NCBI RefSeq assembly: GCF_009725165.1
Contig: NZ_WNZW01000017.1
Location: 1 to 64,000, forward strand
DNA length: 64,000 nucleotides
Origin: Paenibacillus woosongensis
Lineage (GTDB): Bacteria; Bacillota; Bacilli; Paenibacillales; Paenibacillaceae
Direction of reading: 5' to 3'
Shown here: positions 50,740-60,498 of the stretch, in pieces
Layout: every line of letters begins with the position of its first letter
Numbering within the stretch: position 1 is the stretch's first letter
Program-made: the position numbers and the translations under genes
The notes under the pieces: generated by a model
Told to the model about the DNA's origin: nothing
The model's input: the letters and a program-made list of their open reading frames with translations, nothing else
The model's database searches: none

Positions 50740-52026
50740 ATGTCAACAGTAGTCGTTGTCGGAACGCAATGGGGAGACGAGGGTAAGGGCAAAATCACCG
50801 ATTATCTGGCGGAAAGCGCAGAGGTGGTGGCGCGATACCAAGGCGGAAATAACGCCGGTCACACCATACTTATTGACGGGAAGAAGTACAAACTGAGCTT
50901 AATTCCATCGGGTATTTTTTATAAGGACAAAATATGCGTTATCGGTAACGGGATGGTCGTAAACCCGGCAGCCCTTATCGAGGAAATCCATTATATTCAT
51001 GACAACGGATTTACGACGGACAATCTGGTGATCAGCGATCGCGCGCATGTCATCATGCCTTACCATACGGTCCTGGATGCGCTGGAAGAGGACCGCAAGG
51101 GGCCGAACAAAATCGGTACAACTCGTAAAGGGATTGGCCCGGCGTATATGGACAAAGCCGCGCGAAACGGCATTCGGATCTCCGACCTGCTTGATCCCGA
51201 GGAGTTCGAGACGAAGCTGCGCCATCTCATGAAGGAGAAGAACCATATTATCGAGCAGGTATATGGGGCTGAGCCGCTGGACGTTGAGGAAGTGCTGAAG
51301 CAATATTTGGAGTATGCGGAAATCGTCCGGCCGTACGTCCGGGATACGTCAGTCATTCTGAATGATGCTATCGACGCGAAGCGCAAAGTGTTGTTTGAGG
51401 GCGCCCAAGGCGTCATGCTGGATATCGACCAGGGCACGTATCCGTTCGTGACTTCCTCGAATCCGTCGGCAGGCGGGGTTTGCATTGGCTCCGGCGTTGG
51501 CCCGTCGAAGATCGATCAGGTCATAGGCGTGGCGAAAGCCTACACGACCCGTGTCGGCGATGGTCCGTTCCCAACGGAGCTAAACGACGCCGTCGGCGAC
51601 TCGATCCGCGAGGCTGGGCATGAGTATGGCACCGTAACGGGACGGGCGCGCCGCGTTGGCTGGTTCGACAGCGTCGTCGTACGCCATGCCCGCCGGGTGA
51701 GCGGCCTGACCGGCCTGTCCCTGAACTCGCTGGACGTGCTGACCGGCCTGGAGACGGTCAAGATCTGCACCGGTTATAAGTACCGGGGCGAAATAATCAG
51801 CCATTACCCGGCCAGCCTCAAGATGCTTGCAGAGTGCGAAGCGGTCTACGAGGAACTGCCAGGCTGGTCCGAGGACATCACCGGGGTAAAAACTCTCGAT
51901 GATCTGCCGGAAACGACGCGGAATTACGTAAAGCGTGTATCCGAGCTGACAGGCATTCCGATCGCGATCTTCTCCGTGGGACGAAACCGCGATCAGACAA
52001 ACCAAGTGCTGCCGATTTATGAATAA
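50740..52026 (+). CDS. purA: Adenylosuccinate synthetase
   Basis: 428 aa. Catalyses GTP-dependent formation of adenylosuccinate from IMP and aspartate. P-loop-like GTQWGDEGKGKITDYL, QGGNNAGHTI, GTTRKGIGPAYMDK and GRARRVGWFDSV are diagnostic. ATG 50740 is six bases downstream of another ATG; GGGGGA spacing favours 50740. Monocistronic. Confidence 0.98.
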   Translation: MSTVVVVGTQWGDEGKGKITDYLAESAEVVARYQGGNNAGHTILIDGKKYKLSLIPSGIFYKDKICVIGNGMVVNPAALIEEIHYIHDNGFTTDNLVISDRAHVIMPYHTVLDALEEDRKGPNKIGTTRKGIGPAYMDKAARNGIRISDLLDPEEFETKLRHLMKEKNHIIEQVYGAEPLDVEEVLKQYLEYAEIVRPYVRDTSVILNDAIDAKRKVLFEGAQGVMLDIDQGTYPFVTSSNPSAGGVCIGSGVGPSKIDQVIGVAKAYTTRVGDGPFPTELNDAVGDSIREAGHEYGTVTGRARRVGWFDSVVVRHARRVSGLTGLSLNSLDVLTGLETVKICTGYKYRGEIISHYPASLKMLAECEAVYEELPGWSEDITGVKTLDDLPETTRNYVKRVSELTGIPIAIFSVGRNRDQTNQVLPIYE

Positions 52027-52065
52027 GGCTTGCTGCATGATGGATTCGATAGCGTCATAACATTT

Positions 52066-52115
52066 AGCCGTTTGGAGCGTTCGTGGAGAACGTCTGCTCC
52101 GGGCGGCTTTTTTTT
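52066..52115 (+). terminator. purA terminator
   Basis: Outer stem AGCCG / CGGCT and inner GGAGC / GCTCC with a GTTC..GAAC apical helix, then eight T residues. Confidence 0.85.
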
Positions 52116-52199
52116 GCTGTTCTTTTCTTTGCATCGGGAGGTTGAATCGGCCTTCTATCGTCCATACTAGTAGGTAGGATAAGTAGAAGGAGGAATAAA

Positions 52200-53009
52200 A
52201 TGAGATGGGCTGCCTGGCTGGCGAAGCTATCGATTACGGTCGTCATCGTCAGCATGTTAACCGTCGCAACGACGGGTTATGTCGTCAATTGGTATATTCA
52301 GTCACTGCTGAGCAGTTATAACATACCTCTCGAAGTGGAATCGTTAAGCTTGGGAAGCATGATGAAGGGAATGCTGGGCTTTGGAGGCAAGGGGAGCACA
52401 GGCAGAGGCACAGGAAGCAGGACCGCGGGCGGTAATGGCTCGGACAACGGTTCGGGCAGCAGTTCGGATAATGGAAAAGAGAGCGCCAGGGTCAATCCAG
52501 GCATCGGCAGCAGCGCCGGGGAGAGCGAGAATGGGGATCCTGGCACGGATGAAGCTGCTGGCGGGCAAGGCAATGAGGGTGTAAACGGCAATCGCGGCGG
52601 ATCTGACCGTGGTTCGGGCCGCGGATCTGAGCATCCTGATGACAATGGCGTGAACACGGGGGAAGGTATTCCCGAGGACGCGCTTCCGGTGATGGGAGGG
52701 ATGGCTTCCGGCCAATCGCAACAACAGTCGCAACAACAATCCCAGCAGGATGCGCTCAGGAACCAGGATCAGGCGGTCGTCATCTCCCCGGATGATTTGT
52801 TGGCTAAAAAGGATGAGCTGCCCGACCAGCAGAAGGAAGAAATATTCAATATCCTGATGTCCAAGCTTCCGGAGGAAGAAATGCAGAAGATGACTGCGGC
52901 AATGGAGGGCGGGTTGACCGAATCCGAAATGATAGAGATTCAGCAAATTTTGTCCAAGCATTTAGATAAAGAACAGTATGCCAAGGTCATGAATATGCTC
53001 AAAAAATAA
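52200..53009 (+). CDS. Membrane-anchored low-complexity protein of unknown function
   Basis: 269 aa. One N-terminal membrane helix or uncleaved signal (LAKLSITVVIVSMLTVATTGYVV), then about 130 residues rich in Gly/Ser/Asn/Asp with no predicted fold, a Gln/Ser repeat (QSQQQSQQQSQQ), and a C-terminal helical domain of about 75 residues (PDDLLAKKDELPDQQKEEIF ... LTESEMIEIQQIL). No family is recognised. The ribosome binding site AGAAGGAGG and ordinary codon use support a real gene. Single gene between purA and a cell-wall peptidase; the topology suggests that the C-terminal domain sits outside the membrane. Confidence 0.75.
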   Translation: MRWAAWLAKLSITVVIVSMLTVATTGYVVNWYIQSLLSSYNIPLEVESLSLGSMMKGMLGFGGKGSTGRGTGSRTAGGNGSDNGSGSSSDNGKESARVNPGIGSSAGESENGDPGTDEAAGGQGNEGVNGNRGGSDRGSGRGSEHPDDNGVNTGEGIPEDALPVMGGMASGQSQQQSQQQSQQDALRNQDQAVVISPDDLLAKKDELPDQQKEEIFNILMSKLPEEEMQKMTAAMEGGLTESEMIEIQQILSKHLDKEQYAKVMNMLKK

Positions 53010-53101
53010 TGGAAAGACTTTCTACTAAATCACCATGATAGCGGTACCATTCACAGGATTGTAAATAAAATACTCCCTGGATATTTTAGCAAAAACATGT
53101 T

Positions 53102-53126
53102 AAACCCGCTCCCGCAGCGGGTTTTT
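53102..53126 (+). terminator. Terminator after the low-complexity protein gene
   Basis: Stem AAACCCGCT / AGCGGGTTT with loop CCCGC and a short T-run. Confidence 0.8.
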
Positions 53127-53247
53127 GCCATTTGTGAACAGAGTTGAAATTCGGGAGGGTCGTATGCTAAAGTAGACGATAGCGACCAAAGGTTAAAATT
53201 TTGAAACTATTTATTGTCGAATAGAGTCAATATAAAGGAGATTTACC

Positions 53248-54789
53248 ATGAAGGGTTTCAGGGGAAAACTTGGGCTTGATTGGCTTACGGAGCGTTATCA
53301 GTCTGCAGTTCAGCGCATCAGGCCAAGCCACAATCTACCGGAAAATGAACAAGATGATATAGATAGCACGGATATAGAGCGGAAAACGCGATCACGCAGA
53401 GTCAGAATTGGGGCAATCGCTGCCGTACTTGCAACAGGCATGTTATTGGCAGGTTACCAGTATGCGCAGGCGCATACGGTGACCTATTATCGCGTCATGC
53501 TCCATGATGAGGAGATCGGAACGATCGATAGCGAGGACCAGCTGCAGGCGCTCTACAAGCGCAAAGAGCAGGAGTACGCCGAGAAGTATCCACAGGCGGA
53601 TATGGTAGTTAATACGAAGGGCATAACAACGGTCGAGGCGAAGAAGTATAAAGCCAAGATCGATACGGAGGCTACTCTGGACAAGCTGTATGAGAGGCTG
53701 ACGGGTTATTCCCGCGGGGTAGAGCTGAAGGTCGACGGCAAGACCATTGCGGTCGTGAAGGATCAAGCAACGGCAGACGCGATTCTGGAGCAAGTGAAAG
53801 GGAAATACATACCGGGCACTTCATCCAATCCTGCGGCTTCTAGAATTAAATTAGTGAGCAGCAATCCGAACGCGGCCAAGAAGCAAAACGGTGTCTCCGT
53901 GGAATCCGCGGAGATCGTGGAGGACGTAACGCAGGTTGCCGTAAAGACGGATCCGAACAAGGTGCTGAGCGCCGAGGAGGCGGTTCAGCGCATCGTCGAG
54001 GGCAGTGAGGCAGCGATCACTTATGTCGTTCGCGAAGGGGATACGATCTCATCCATTGCTAAGCGGTACGGGGTGACTCAGAAGGAATTGTTCGCGAATA
54101 ACCCTGGGGTTCAGGAGAAGACAATGCAGATCGGTACAGAACTGAACGTAAAGGCGTTGAAGCCTGCTCTGACCGTAAAGACGGTTGAACTGGTATCCGA
54201 GGAAATCGTCACCGAACCGGAAGTGATTATTCAGAAAAATGCGGATATGAAAGCCGGTCAGTCCAAGGTTGTTGCGGAGGGGCAAAGCGGTCTGAAGATT
54301 ATGGAATATCGGCTGACCAAAGAGAATGGCGAGGTGGTCACCGAGGAATGGCTTGGCCATGAGGTCATTAAGGCATCGTCTCCGCGCATCATTATGAAAG
54401 GAACGAAGATCGTCGGCGAGGGCAGCGGCCAGTTCGCGTGGCCGGTATCCGGCGCACGAATGACGAGCAGCTACGGCGAGCGTTGGGGCCGAACTCATAA
54501 AGGCGTTGATCTGGTCTCCTCGAATCGGAACATTCTTGCCGCGGATGAAGGAGTTGTCAGCTTCGCAGGCGTCAAATCCGGCTATGGCAATGTTATTATT
54601 ATTAATCATAATAACGGATATGAGACGCTGTATGGGCATCTGAGTAAGATCAGCGTAGAAAAGGGCGACATCGTAGAGAAGGGCAGCAAAATCGGGGTTA
54701 TGGGCAGCACGGGGCGTTCTACCGGGACGCATTTGCATTTTGAAATTCATAAGAATGGCAACGTGCAAAATCCGATGAAATATCTATAG
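53248..54789 (+). CDS. M23 family metallopeptidase with LysM and G5 domains
   Basis: 513 aa. A basic cytoplasmic start and a membrane helix at about 53-70 anchor it outside. Then come a LysM peptidoglycan-binding domain (YVVREGDTISSIAKRYGVTQ), a G5 domain (about 310-390) and a C-terminal LytM/M23 zinc peptidase with SYGERWGRTHKGVDLVS and GTHLHFEIHKNG supplying the metal ligands. It should cut peptide cross-links or regulate amidases, next to the WalRK cell-wall regulators. ATG 53248 follows AAAGGAG. Confidence 0.93.
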   Translation: MKGFRGKLGLDWLTERYQSAVQRIRPSHNLPENEQDDIDSTDIERKTRSRRVRIGAIAAVLATGMLLAGYQYAQAHTVTYYRVMLHDEEIGTIDSEDQLQALYKRKEQEYAEKYPQADMVVNTKGITTVEAKKYKAKIDTEATLDKLYERLTGYSRGVELKVDGKTIAVVKDQATADAILEQVKGKYIPGTSSNPAASRIKLVSSNPNAAKKQNGVSVESAEIVEDVTQVAVKTDPNKVLSAEEAVQRIVEGSEAAITYVVREGDTISSIAKRYGVTQKELFANNPGVQEKTMQIGTELNVKALKPALTVKTVELVSEEIVTEPEVIIQKNADMKAGQSKVVAEGQSGLKIMEYRLTKENGEVVTEEWLGHEVIKASSPRIIMKGTKIVGEGSGQFAWPVSGARMTSSYGERWGRTHKGVDLVSSNRNILAADEGVVSFAGVKSGYGNVIIINHNNGYETLYGHLSKISVEKGDIVEKGSKIGVMGSTGRSTGTHLHFEIHKNGNVQNPMKYL

Positions 54790-54821
54790 TATAAGGGTAG
54801 TTAAAAAAGTCATGCTCAAAT

Positions 54822-54882
54822 AAAAATGGCCCGCGCGGCCGGTGTTCCTGATGGAACATCGTTGCGCAGGGCCATTTTTTTA
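54822..54882. terminator. Bidirectional terminator between M23 peptidase and efflux operon
   Basis: AAAAATGGCCC / GGGCCATTTTT arms around a structured GC-rich core; A/T-runs on both sides serve both convergent units. Confidence 0.85.
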
Positions 54883-54884
54883 TA

Positions 54885-55937
54885 TTAATTCGCCGCAAGG
54901 GCTTCGACCTCTTGATTGTCTTTCAATTGGTGTTGACCCGATACCACGATCTGATCTCCCGCGGCCAAGCCTTCGATGACCTCCTGATACAATTCGTTGA
55001 GGCGTCCGAGTTCCACTTGCCGCTTCTCGACTTTGCCACCAGAGAAGAGATAGACGTAGGTGTTGCTCTCTTCCCGGATAATCGCCGTAGTTGGGATGGT
55101 GAGCACTTCCTGCTCTGCTTCATCGGTCAGCCGCAGCTGCACTTTGGTTCCCGGTTTCAGGGCCAGACTGGCGTTATCGGCTTGCAGCTCCAGCTCATAG
55201 GTTCTGTTCATCGTGTCCATGATGTCGGCGAAATAGACGATTTTCCCTTTGAACAGCTGGTCCGGCCGGTCGGCCGCATAGAACGATAGCTCGGTTTTAC
55301 CTTTAAGGAGCTTGGCGTTTTCCTCTGTGATGTTCGCCTTGATTTTGACCGGGTTGATCTGCTGAATTTTGCCAACGATTCCTTGGTTTATGGTCATGCC
55401 GGGCTCAATCGAGAAATCGGTCAGAATGCCGCTGATTGGAGCGGTCACTTTATAATTGTCCAAGGTGCGGTTGATTTGCTCGATATCGATTTGTGCCATT
55501 CGAATTTGATCTTTCAGCGGCTGGAGGGCATCCGGATCGTCTTGCGCAGCGAACTGGCCCTCTTTCAAATTATTCTGGGCCGTGCGGAGCCCGATTTCGG
55601 CCTTTTGCTTCTGCAGCAGCACATCGGCTGGATCCAGTTCAAACAGCAGTTCCCCCTGTTTTACCTGATCACCACGCTTTTTCAACGCTTTAAGCACGTC
55701 GCCGCTTGCTTTGACCACGACATCTCTTTCCGCTGAAGCTGTCACTTCGGCTACCGTCTCCTGAGGAGCGCCAATGCTTCTCTTTTGAGCTTCACTGATC
55801 TTGACAGCGGGCTTCTGTATGGCCTTCTGCACTTCCATTTGCGTTTCCTGAGGGGCATTGCAGCCGGCCAGGGCTGTTCCGCCCACGGCCAGCAACGCGC
55901 TGCCCATTATAATTTGTATCCATCGTTTGTTTCTCAT
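54885..55937 (-). CDS. RND efflux membrane-fusion protein (HlyD/AcrA type)
   Basis: 350 aa. Lipoprotein signal with LAGC, a lipoyl half-motif (VVKASGDVLKALKKRGDQVKQG), a short helical hairpin, a second lipoyl half (TAPISGILTDFSIEPGM) and a C-terminal beta domain ending in GQHQLKDNQEVEAL. It links the RND pump to the outside or assists substrate capture in a cell without an outer membrane. It overlaps the RND gene by four bases and follows it, the reverse of the usual order. Confidence 0.9.
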   Translation of the reverse strand: MRNKRWIQIIMGSALLAVGGTALAGCNAPQETQMEVQKAIQKPAVKISEAQKRSIGAPQETVAEVTASAERDVVVKASGDVLKALKKRGDQVKQGELLFELDPADVLLQKQKAEIGLRTAQNNLKEGQFAAQDDPDALQPLKDQIRMAQIDIEQINRTLDNYKVTAPISGILTDFSIEPGMTINQGIVGKIQQINPVKIKANITEENAKLLKGKTELSFYAADRPDQLFKGKIVYFADIMDTMNRTYELELQADNASLALKPGTKVQLRLTDEAEQEVLTIPTTAIIREESNTYVYLFSGGKVEKRQVELGRLNELYQEVIEGLAAGDQIVVSGQHQLKDNQEVEALAAN

Positions 55938-58900
55938 TGACTTACCACTCCCTCACTGATGTCGTCGGATGATTTATCGACTCGGCCCCTTCTTCGGAAC
56001 AGACGGCCCATCCGGTTCTTGAATGATTCCAGTAATTCGTAGACGACCGGAACGACGACCAATGTCAGAATCGTTGACGTAACGAGTCCGCCGATCACGA
56101 CGACGGCCATGCCTTTCGAAATAATGGCTCCACCTTCGGTAAACCCAAGCGCAAGCGGCAGCATGGCGACCATCGTTACGACCGCTGTCATGATGATCGG
56201 TCTTAGGCGAAGCATGCCCGCTTCAACCAAGGCGTGGCGAACGGTGTAGCCTTCGTCGCGCAGCTGCTGCGTCCGGTCGATAAGCAGAATTGCGTTGGTC
56301 ACGACGATTCCGATTAGCATCATGAAGCCGATCAGCGAGGTGATGCTTAGCGCTTCGCCGCTGATCAATAGACCAAGCAAACCGCCGATTACGGCAAGCG
56401 GCAGCGAGAATAGGATGACAAACGGTGCGCTCAGATTGCCGAAAGCAATAACCATGATGAGATAGACGATAAATACGGCTGCCCCCATGGCGACAAACAG
56501 CTGGGAGAAGCTTTCTCCGATATCTTCATTAATCCCGCCGACTTCGCGCGATACGCCGTCAGGAAGCTCAACCTGATCCAGAGCCATCGCGACTTGACCG
56601 GCAACGCCGCCCTTGTTTTGGCTGTCGATTTTGGCGGTAATGTTCACGACCTGTTCCTGGTCGTTACGCTGAATGCTGGAGGCGGCGTTGATGATGTTCA
56701 GCTTCGCCACCTCTTTCAGATAAACGATGGAGCCGCTCCCCGTACGGAACGGGATATCCCCCAGCTTGGACAGCGTATCAATGCCCGATTTATCCAGTTG
56801 GACCGTTGTCGTGTAAGTGATGTTATCCAGCTTGACATCACCGATTTCATCCTCGGCCAGCCAACCGGCGACGGTCTGCTGTACCGTAGAGGCGCTCAGT
56901 CCGTATTGCCAAACTTTGTTCTGATCGACTTCGATCTCAAGCTCCTTCTTGGCATCGCTGAGGGAGTCCTCCACTTCCTTGATTTCTGGAAACTCCTTCA
57001 GCTTCTCCTTCAGCAGCGAAGAAGCTTCAACCAACCGGTTGAGGTCATCCCCTTTCAGGGAATATTGGAAGTCGGTGCCGCCCGCCGAATTACCCTCCAG
57101 GGATCTAACGTCCAATTCAGAGTCTACCGGCAATTCGGCCATCAAAATATTTTTGTATTGCTCCTGAACAGTTTTGACATTGCTGCCTTCGCTAACTTCG
57201 GTAAAAATCTGCGCCCGGTAAGGCGTTGCCTCCGTGGAGCCGTCAAATCCGATCAGCGCTTCAGTAAAGGTAAATTGCGGCTGGCCATCGGCCGTCTTCG
57301 CAAGATGCAAAATCTCTTCCATATCTTTGATTTTGGCATCCATAGTTTTCAAAGAAGTTTCGTACGGCATCTTAATGACGAAGTAAAACTGCCGCGGAGG
57401 CTCTTCCTCCGGCATCAAGGTGACCGATAGAAACGGCAGCGTTCCGATAATTGACGCGATAAACAGGAATCCTGCTGCCAGCAGCGTTTTGATCCGGTGG
57501 CGCAGCGACCATTCCAGGACACGGCGGTAAAAAGCCGTCGAGCGTCCTGCCTTCTCTTCATGATGCTTGATCTTGGCTCCGCGGAGCACCAGTACCTTCG
57601 CCAGCATCGGGATTACCGTCAATGCTACTAGCAGCGAAGCTAACATGGCGGTGGACAGCGTAATCGCGAACGGCTGGAACAATTGCCCGACCATACCGCT
57701 GACAAATGCGAGCGGGGCGAAGACCCCGACCGTCGTCAGTGTGGATGACGTAATTGCTGCGCCGACTTCACGGGTAGCCAGCTTAATGACCGATTCGCCG
57801 CGCTCCTGCGCTTTCTGCAAATGTGAATATATATTTTCGATAACGACGATACTGTCGTCCACGACCCGTCCAATCGCGATGAACATACCGCCGAGCGTCA
57901 GAATGTTCAAGGAAATGTCCAGGGAATTCATAACGAGCAGTGTTATCAGGATCGAAAGTGGAATCGAGACCAGAACGATCAAGGTCATACGTAAATTCCG
58001 CAGGAACAGCAGGATGACGAGCGCTGCCAGCAGCGCGCCGGTGAGCCCCTCATGCACCATTCCGCTAATGGAGGAACTGACTAATTCCGAAGTGTCATAA
58101 ATCGTCTTAAAGCCGATATCGGGAAGCTGCTGCTCCCATTTGGCGAACAGGGACTCGACTTCCCTGGCGAAATCTACGGCGTTGGCCTCGCTCGTTTTGT
58201 ACAGCTGGATGCCGATGGCTGGCTGCTGATTCAGTCGAGCTACAAAATCGGATTCCGAGATCGATTCGATCTTGCCCAGCTGATTCAGGCGAACCCGGGT
58301 GCCGCTCTGGGTCAGCAAGTCCATATTTTCCAAGTTATACACACTGTTGGTGTCGCCCTTTACACGGGCCATCAAGGAGCTGCCATCGAGATCGACGGCT
58401 CCTGCCGGCAGCGAAGTGAGGTTTTGGCGCACCTGGCCGGATACTTGTCCGGGAGTAAGGCCGAAATCATTCAGCTTCCCGGCATCAAGCTTGATGGTAA
58501 GCTTCGTTTCCCGCGCTCCGATTTCGTCCATGTGGTCGTAGCCAGGGATCGATTCGAGTTCGGGTTTGATCTCGTTCGCATACCATTGATCCAGCTCTGA
58601 CTGGCTCATGCCATTTTGGCCATAGATGGCGAAGTAATAAGCCGGAATTGAGGCGAAACCGAAGGTGGCCACCTTCGGAGTGCTGGCCGAAGCGGGAAGA
58701 TTGACCTCTTGCAGCAAGCTTTCAATATCCTGCTTTTTCTTTTCGGGGTCGGCCTTATCAGTCAGCATGACTATAATGGTCGCAAAGTTGTCGCTTGACG
58801 TAGAGTCCAGCGAGGTAACTCCCTCCATGTTGGCTATCTTTTTCTCTATCGGCTTGGTTACTTGTTCCATGACGTCGCTGGGAGACCCGGGATATTGGGC

Positions 58901-59047
58901 CGTTATGTATACCATGGGAATCGAGATGTCCGGCATGATCTCCGTCTTTAAATTCCCAGCCGCATACAGGCCGCCGCCAAACAACATGATGATCATAATA
59001 AACAAGGCGCCTATATTCTTCATGGAAAAACTAGTTAGTTTGTTCAT
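55934..59047 (-). CDS. RND family efflux permease (AcrB/SwrC type)
   Basis: 1037 aa, the length of AcrB-like pumps, with twelve membrane helices and two large external loops. Hallmarks are KNIGALFIMIIMLFGGGLYA at the start, VDDSIVVIENIYSH with the Asp pair of helix 4, GEALSITSLIGFMMLIGIVV and GAIISKGMAVVVIGGLVTST near the end. Gram-positive relatives such as SwrC export surfactants and antimicrobials. ATG 59047 follows AGGAGG. Downstream of a dedicated two-component system. Confidence 0.94.
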   Translation of the reverse strand: MNKLTSFSMKNIGALFIMIIMLFGGGLYAAGNLKTEIMPDISIPMVYITAQYPGSPSDVMEQVTKPIEKKIANMEGVTSLDSTSSDNFATIIVMLTDKADPEKKKQDIESLLQEVNLPASASTPKVATFGFASIPAYYFAIYGQNGMSQSELDQWYANEIKPELESIPGYDHMDEIGARETKLTIKLDAGKLNDFGLTPGQVSGQVRQNLTSLPAGAVDLDGSSLMARVKGDTNSVYNLENMDLLTQSGTRVRLNQLGKIESISESDFVARLNQQPAIGIQLYKTSEANAVDFAREVESLFAKWEQQLPDIGFKTIYDTSELVSSSISGMVHEGLTGALLAALVILLFLRNLRMTLIVLVSIPLSILITLLVMNSLDISLNILTLGGMFIAIGRVVDDSIVVIENIYSHLQKAQERGESVIKLATREVGAAITSSTLTTVGVFAPLAFVSGMVGQLFQPFAITLSTAMLASLLVALTVIPMLAKVLVLRGAKIKHHEEKAGRSTAFYRRVLEWSLRHRIKTLLAAGFLFIASIIGTLPFLSVTLMPEEEPPRQFYFVIKMPYETSLKTMDAKIKDMEEILHLAKTADGQPQFTFTEALIGFDGSTEATPYRAQIFTEVSEGSNVKTVQEQYKNILMAELPVDSELDVRSLEGNSAGGTDFQYSLKGDDLNRLVEASSLLKEKLKEFPEIKEVEDSLSDAKKELEIEVDQNKVWQYGLSASTVQQTVAGWLAEDEIGDVKLDNITYTTTVQLDKSGIDTLSKLGDIPFRTGSGSIVYLKEVAKLNIINAASSIQRNDQEQVVNITAKIDSQNKGGVAGQVAMALDQVELPDGVSREVGGINEDIGESFSQLFVAMGAAVFIVYLIMVIAFGNLSAPFVILFSLPLAVIGGLLGLLISGEALSITSLIGFMMLIGIVVTNAILLIDRTQQLRDEGYTVRHALVEAGMLRLRPIIMTAVVTMVAMLPLALGFTEGGAIISKGMAVVVIGGLVTSTILTLVVVPVVYELLESFKNRMGRLFRRRGRVDKSSDDISEGVVSQ

Positions 59048-59079
59048 GGTAATCCTCCTATCTTAAGAAAGATTACCTT

Positions 59080-59101
59080 ATAAATGTGAACTGAATATGA
59101 A
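59080..59101 (-). promoter_or_regulatory. Tandem direct repeat upstream of the RND gene, possible response-regulator site
   Basis: Two adjacent 11-bp repeats (TTCATATTCAG and TTCACATTTAT on the minus strand, 8 of 11 identical) lie about 35 bp before the RND start. OmpR-type regulators bind such head-to-tail repeats. The link to the adjacent regulator is inferred. Confidence 0.35.
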
Positions 59102-59148
59102 TAAGAAGCCAAATTTACAATTAACTTCGCAGGGCAAAACTAAATTGT

Positions 59149-60498
59149 TCAAGAGGGCAGGGTCACAGTGATTTCCGTTCCGGTTCCGGGCTCGCTGCGC
59201 ACTTCGATATGGCCGTGATGCAGGTCTACGATTCTTTTGACGATCGCCAGGCCCAGACCGTTGCCATTATATACCCGGTTGCGGGAGCGGTCCGCCTTGT
59301 AGAATCGTTCGAATATTTGGGCCTGATCCTCCGGCGCAATGCCGATTCCCGTATCTTTGATCGTCACGGAAACCTGGTGGATGCCCCGCTGAACGTCAAT
59401 GGCGATTTTGCCGCCTTCCGGCGTAAAGCGGATGCTGTTTCCCAGCAGGTTGATCCACACCTGGTCCAGCTGGTCCCGGTCACCGCAAACTTTGACCACA
59501 GGCAGATCCAGATCGATCGCAATCGATTTGGCGGCCCATTGCGGCTCCAGAGCAACAGCCGTTTGCCGGATCTGTTCATCGAGCCGGAATGTGACGGGAT
59601 GGAACGGATGGTGCTTCGATTCAAGCGAGGCCAAATGCAGCAGGTTGTCGCTCATTCGGGACATTCGCTCGCTCTCCGCGATAATGATGTCCAAATAACG
59701 ATCCCGGTTCTTATGGTCGAGCGTATCGTTCTCCTTCAGCGCCTTGGCAAATCCGCGGATGGACGTAAGCGGCGACTGAATTTCGTGCGAGACGTTGGAG
59801 ACGAAGTCCTGGCGCATCTCCTCAATTTGCTGCAGCTGCCGCCGCATTTCGTTAAAGCTCTGCACCAGGACGCCCAATTCGTCTTTGCGCCGCGCTTTCA
59901 GCTCGCTGCTGAAATCGCCTTTGGCCATCCGCTTCGTCGCTTCCGTCATTTTGCGCAAAGGCTGGATCAAAAAGGCGGCTTCCACAACGAAAAACAGGCT
60001 GCCGCCCACCAACAGGACAGTGATCCCGGTGAGGATCATGCCGCCGATCGGATAACCGACCTGGCTGTTCGAGCTTGGCTCGATAAACATGGCATAGGTT
60101 TGGCCTTGATGCCCGAAAGGCAGCCCTACATAGGTATGTCCTTCAGAGGTAGTGCTCTTCAATGTCTCCCCTTGAAGCACGCGTTCGACTTGCTCCCGGC
60201 TTACTTCGATTAGGGAATCGGAGCCGTATTTCTCCTCGGACAGGGAGCCGTCGAAAATTTGCATGCTGACCATATTGGCCAAATCCTTGATGTCGTCCAT
60301 GACCAGGGCTCGGCGGTCATACCCGACCCGATCAAAAATCCGGATTAGGCTTTGGCCCAGTGTAATCATGTAGTCCTGGGTTTGATCCTGGATCTGACGC
60401 TGGTATAAATAGCCGATAACCATCGTAGAGGTCAGCAGGCTGACGAGAATGGCTACCAGAAACATCACAACAATACGGACATATAGCGATTTGATCAT
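59149..60498 (-). CDS. Sensor histidine kinase
   Basis: 449 aa. Two membrane helices (about 8-30 and 155-178) frame an external sensor of about 125 residues; then HAMP, HisKA with SHEIQSPLTSIRGFAKAL, and a HATPase domain with NLLGNSIRFTPEGG, DTGIGI and GNGLGLAIVKRIVDLH. It overlaps the response-regulator gene by four bases. The signal is unknown; the linkage to a pump suggests a toxic compound or envelope stress. Confidence 0.94.
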   Translation of the reverse strand: MIKSLYVRIVVMFLVAILVSLLTSTMVIGYLYQRQIQDQTQDYMITLGQSLIRIFDRVGYDRRALVMDDIKDLANMVSMQIFDGSLSEEKYGSDSLIEVSREQVERVLQGETLKSTTSEGHTYVGLPFGHQGQTYAMFIEPSSNSQVGYPIGGMILTGITVLLVGGSLFFVVEAAFLIQPLRKMTEATKRMAKGDFSSELKARRKDELGVLVQSFNEMRRQLQQIEEMRQDFVSNVSHEIQSPLTSIRGFAKALKENDTLDHKNRDRYLDIIIAESERMSRMSDNLLHLASLESKHHPFHPVTFRLDEQIRQTAVALEPQWAAKSIAIDLDLPVVKVCGDRDQLDQVWINLLGNSIRFTPEGGKIAIDVQRGIHQVSVTIKDTGIGIAPEDQAQIFERFYKADRSRNRVYNGNGLGLAIVKRIVDLHHGHIEVRSEPGTGTEITVTLPS

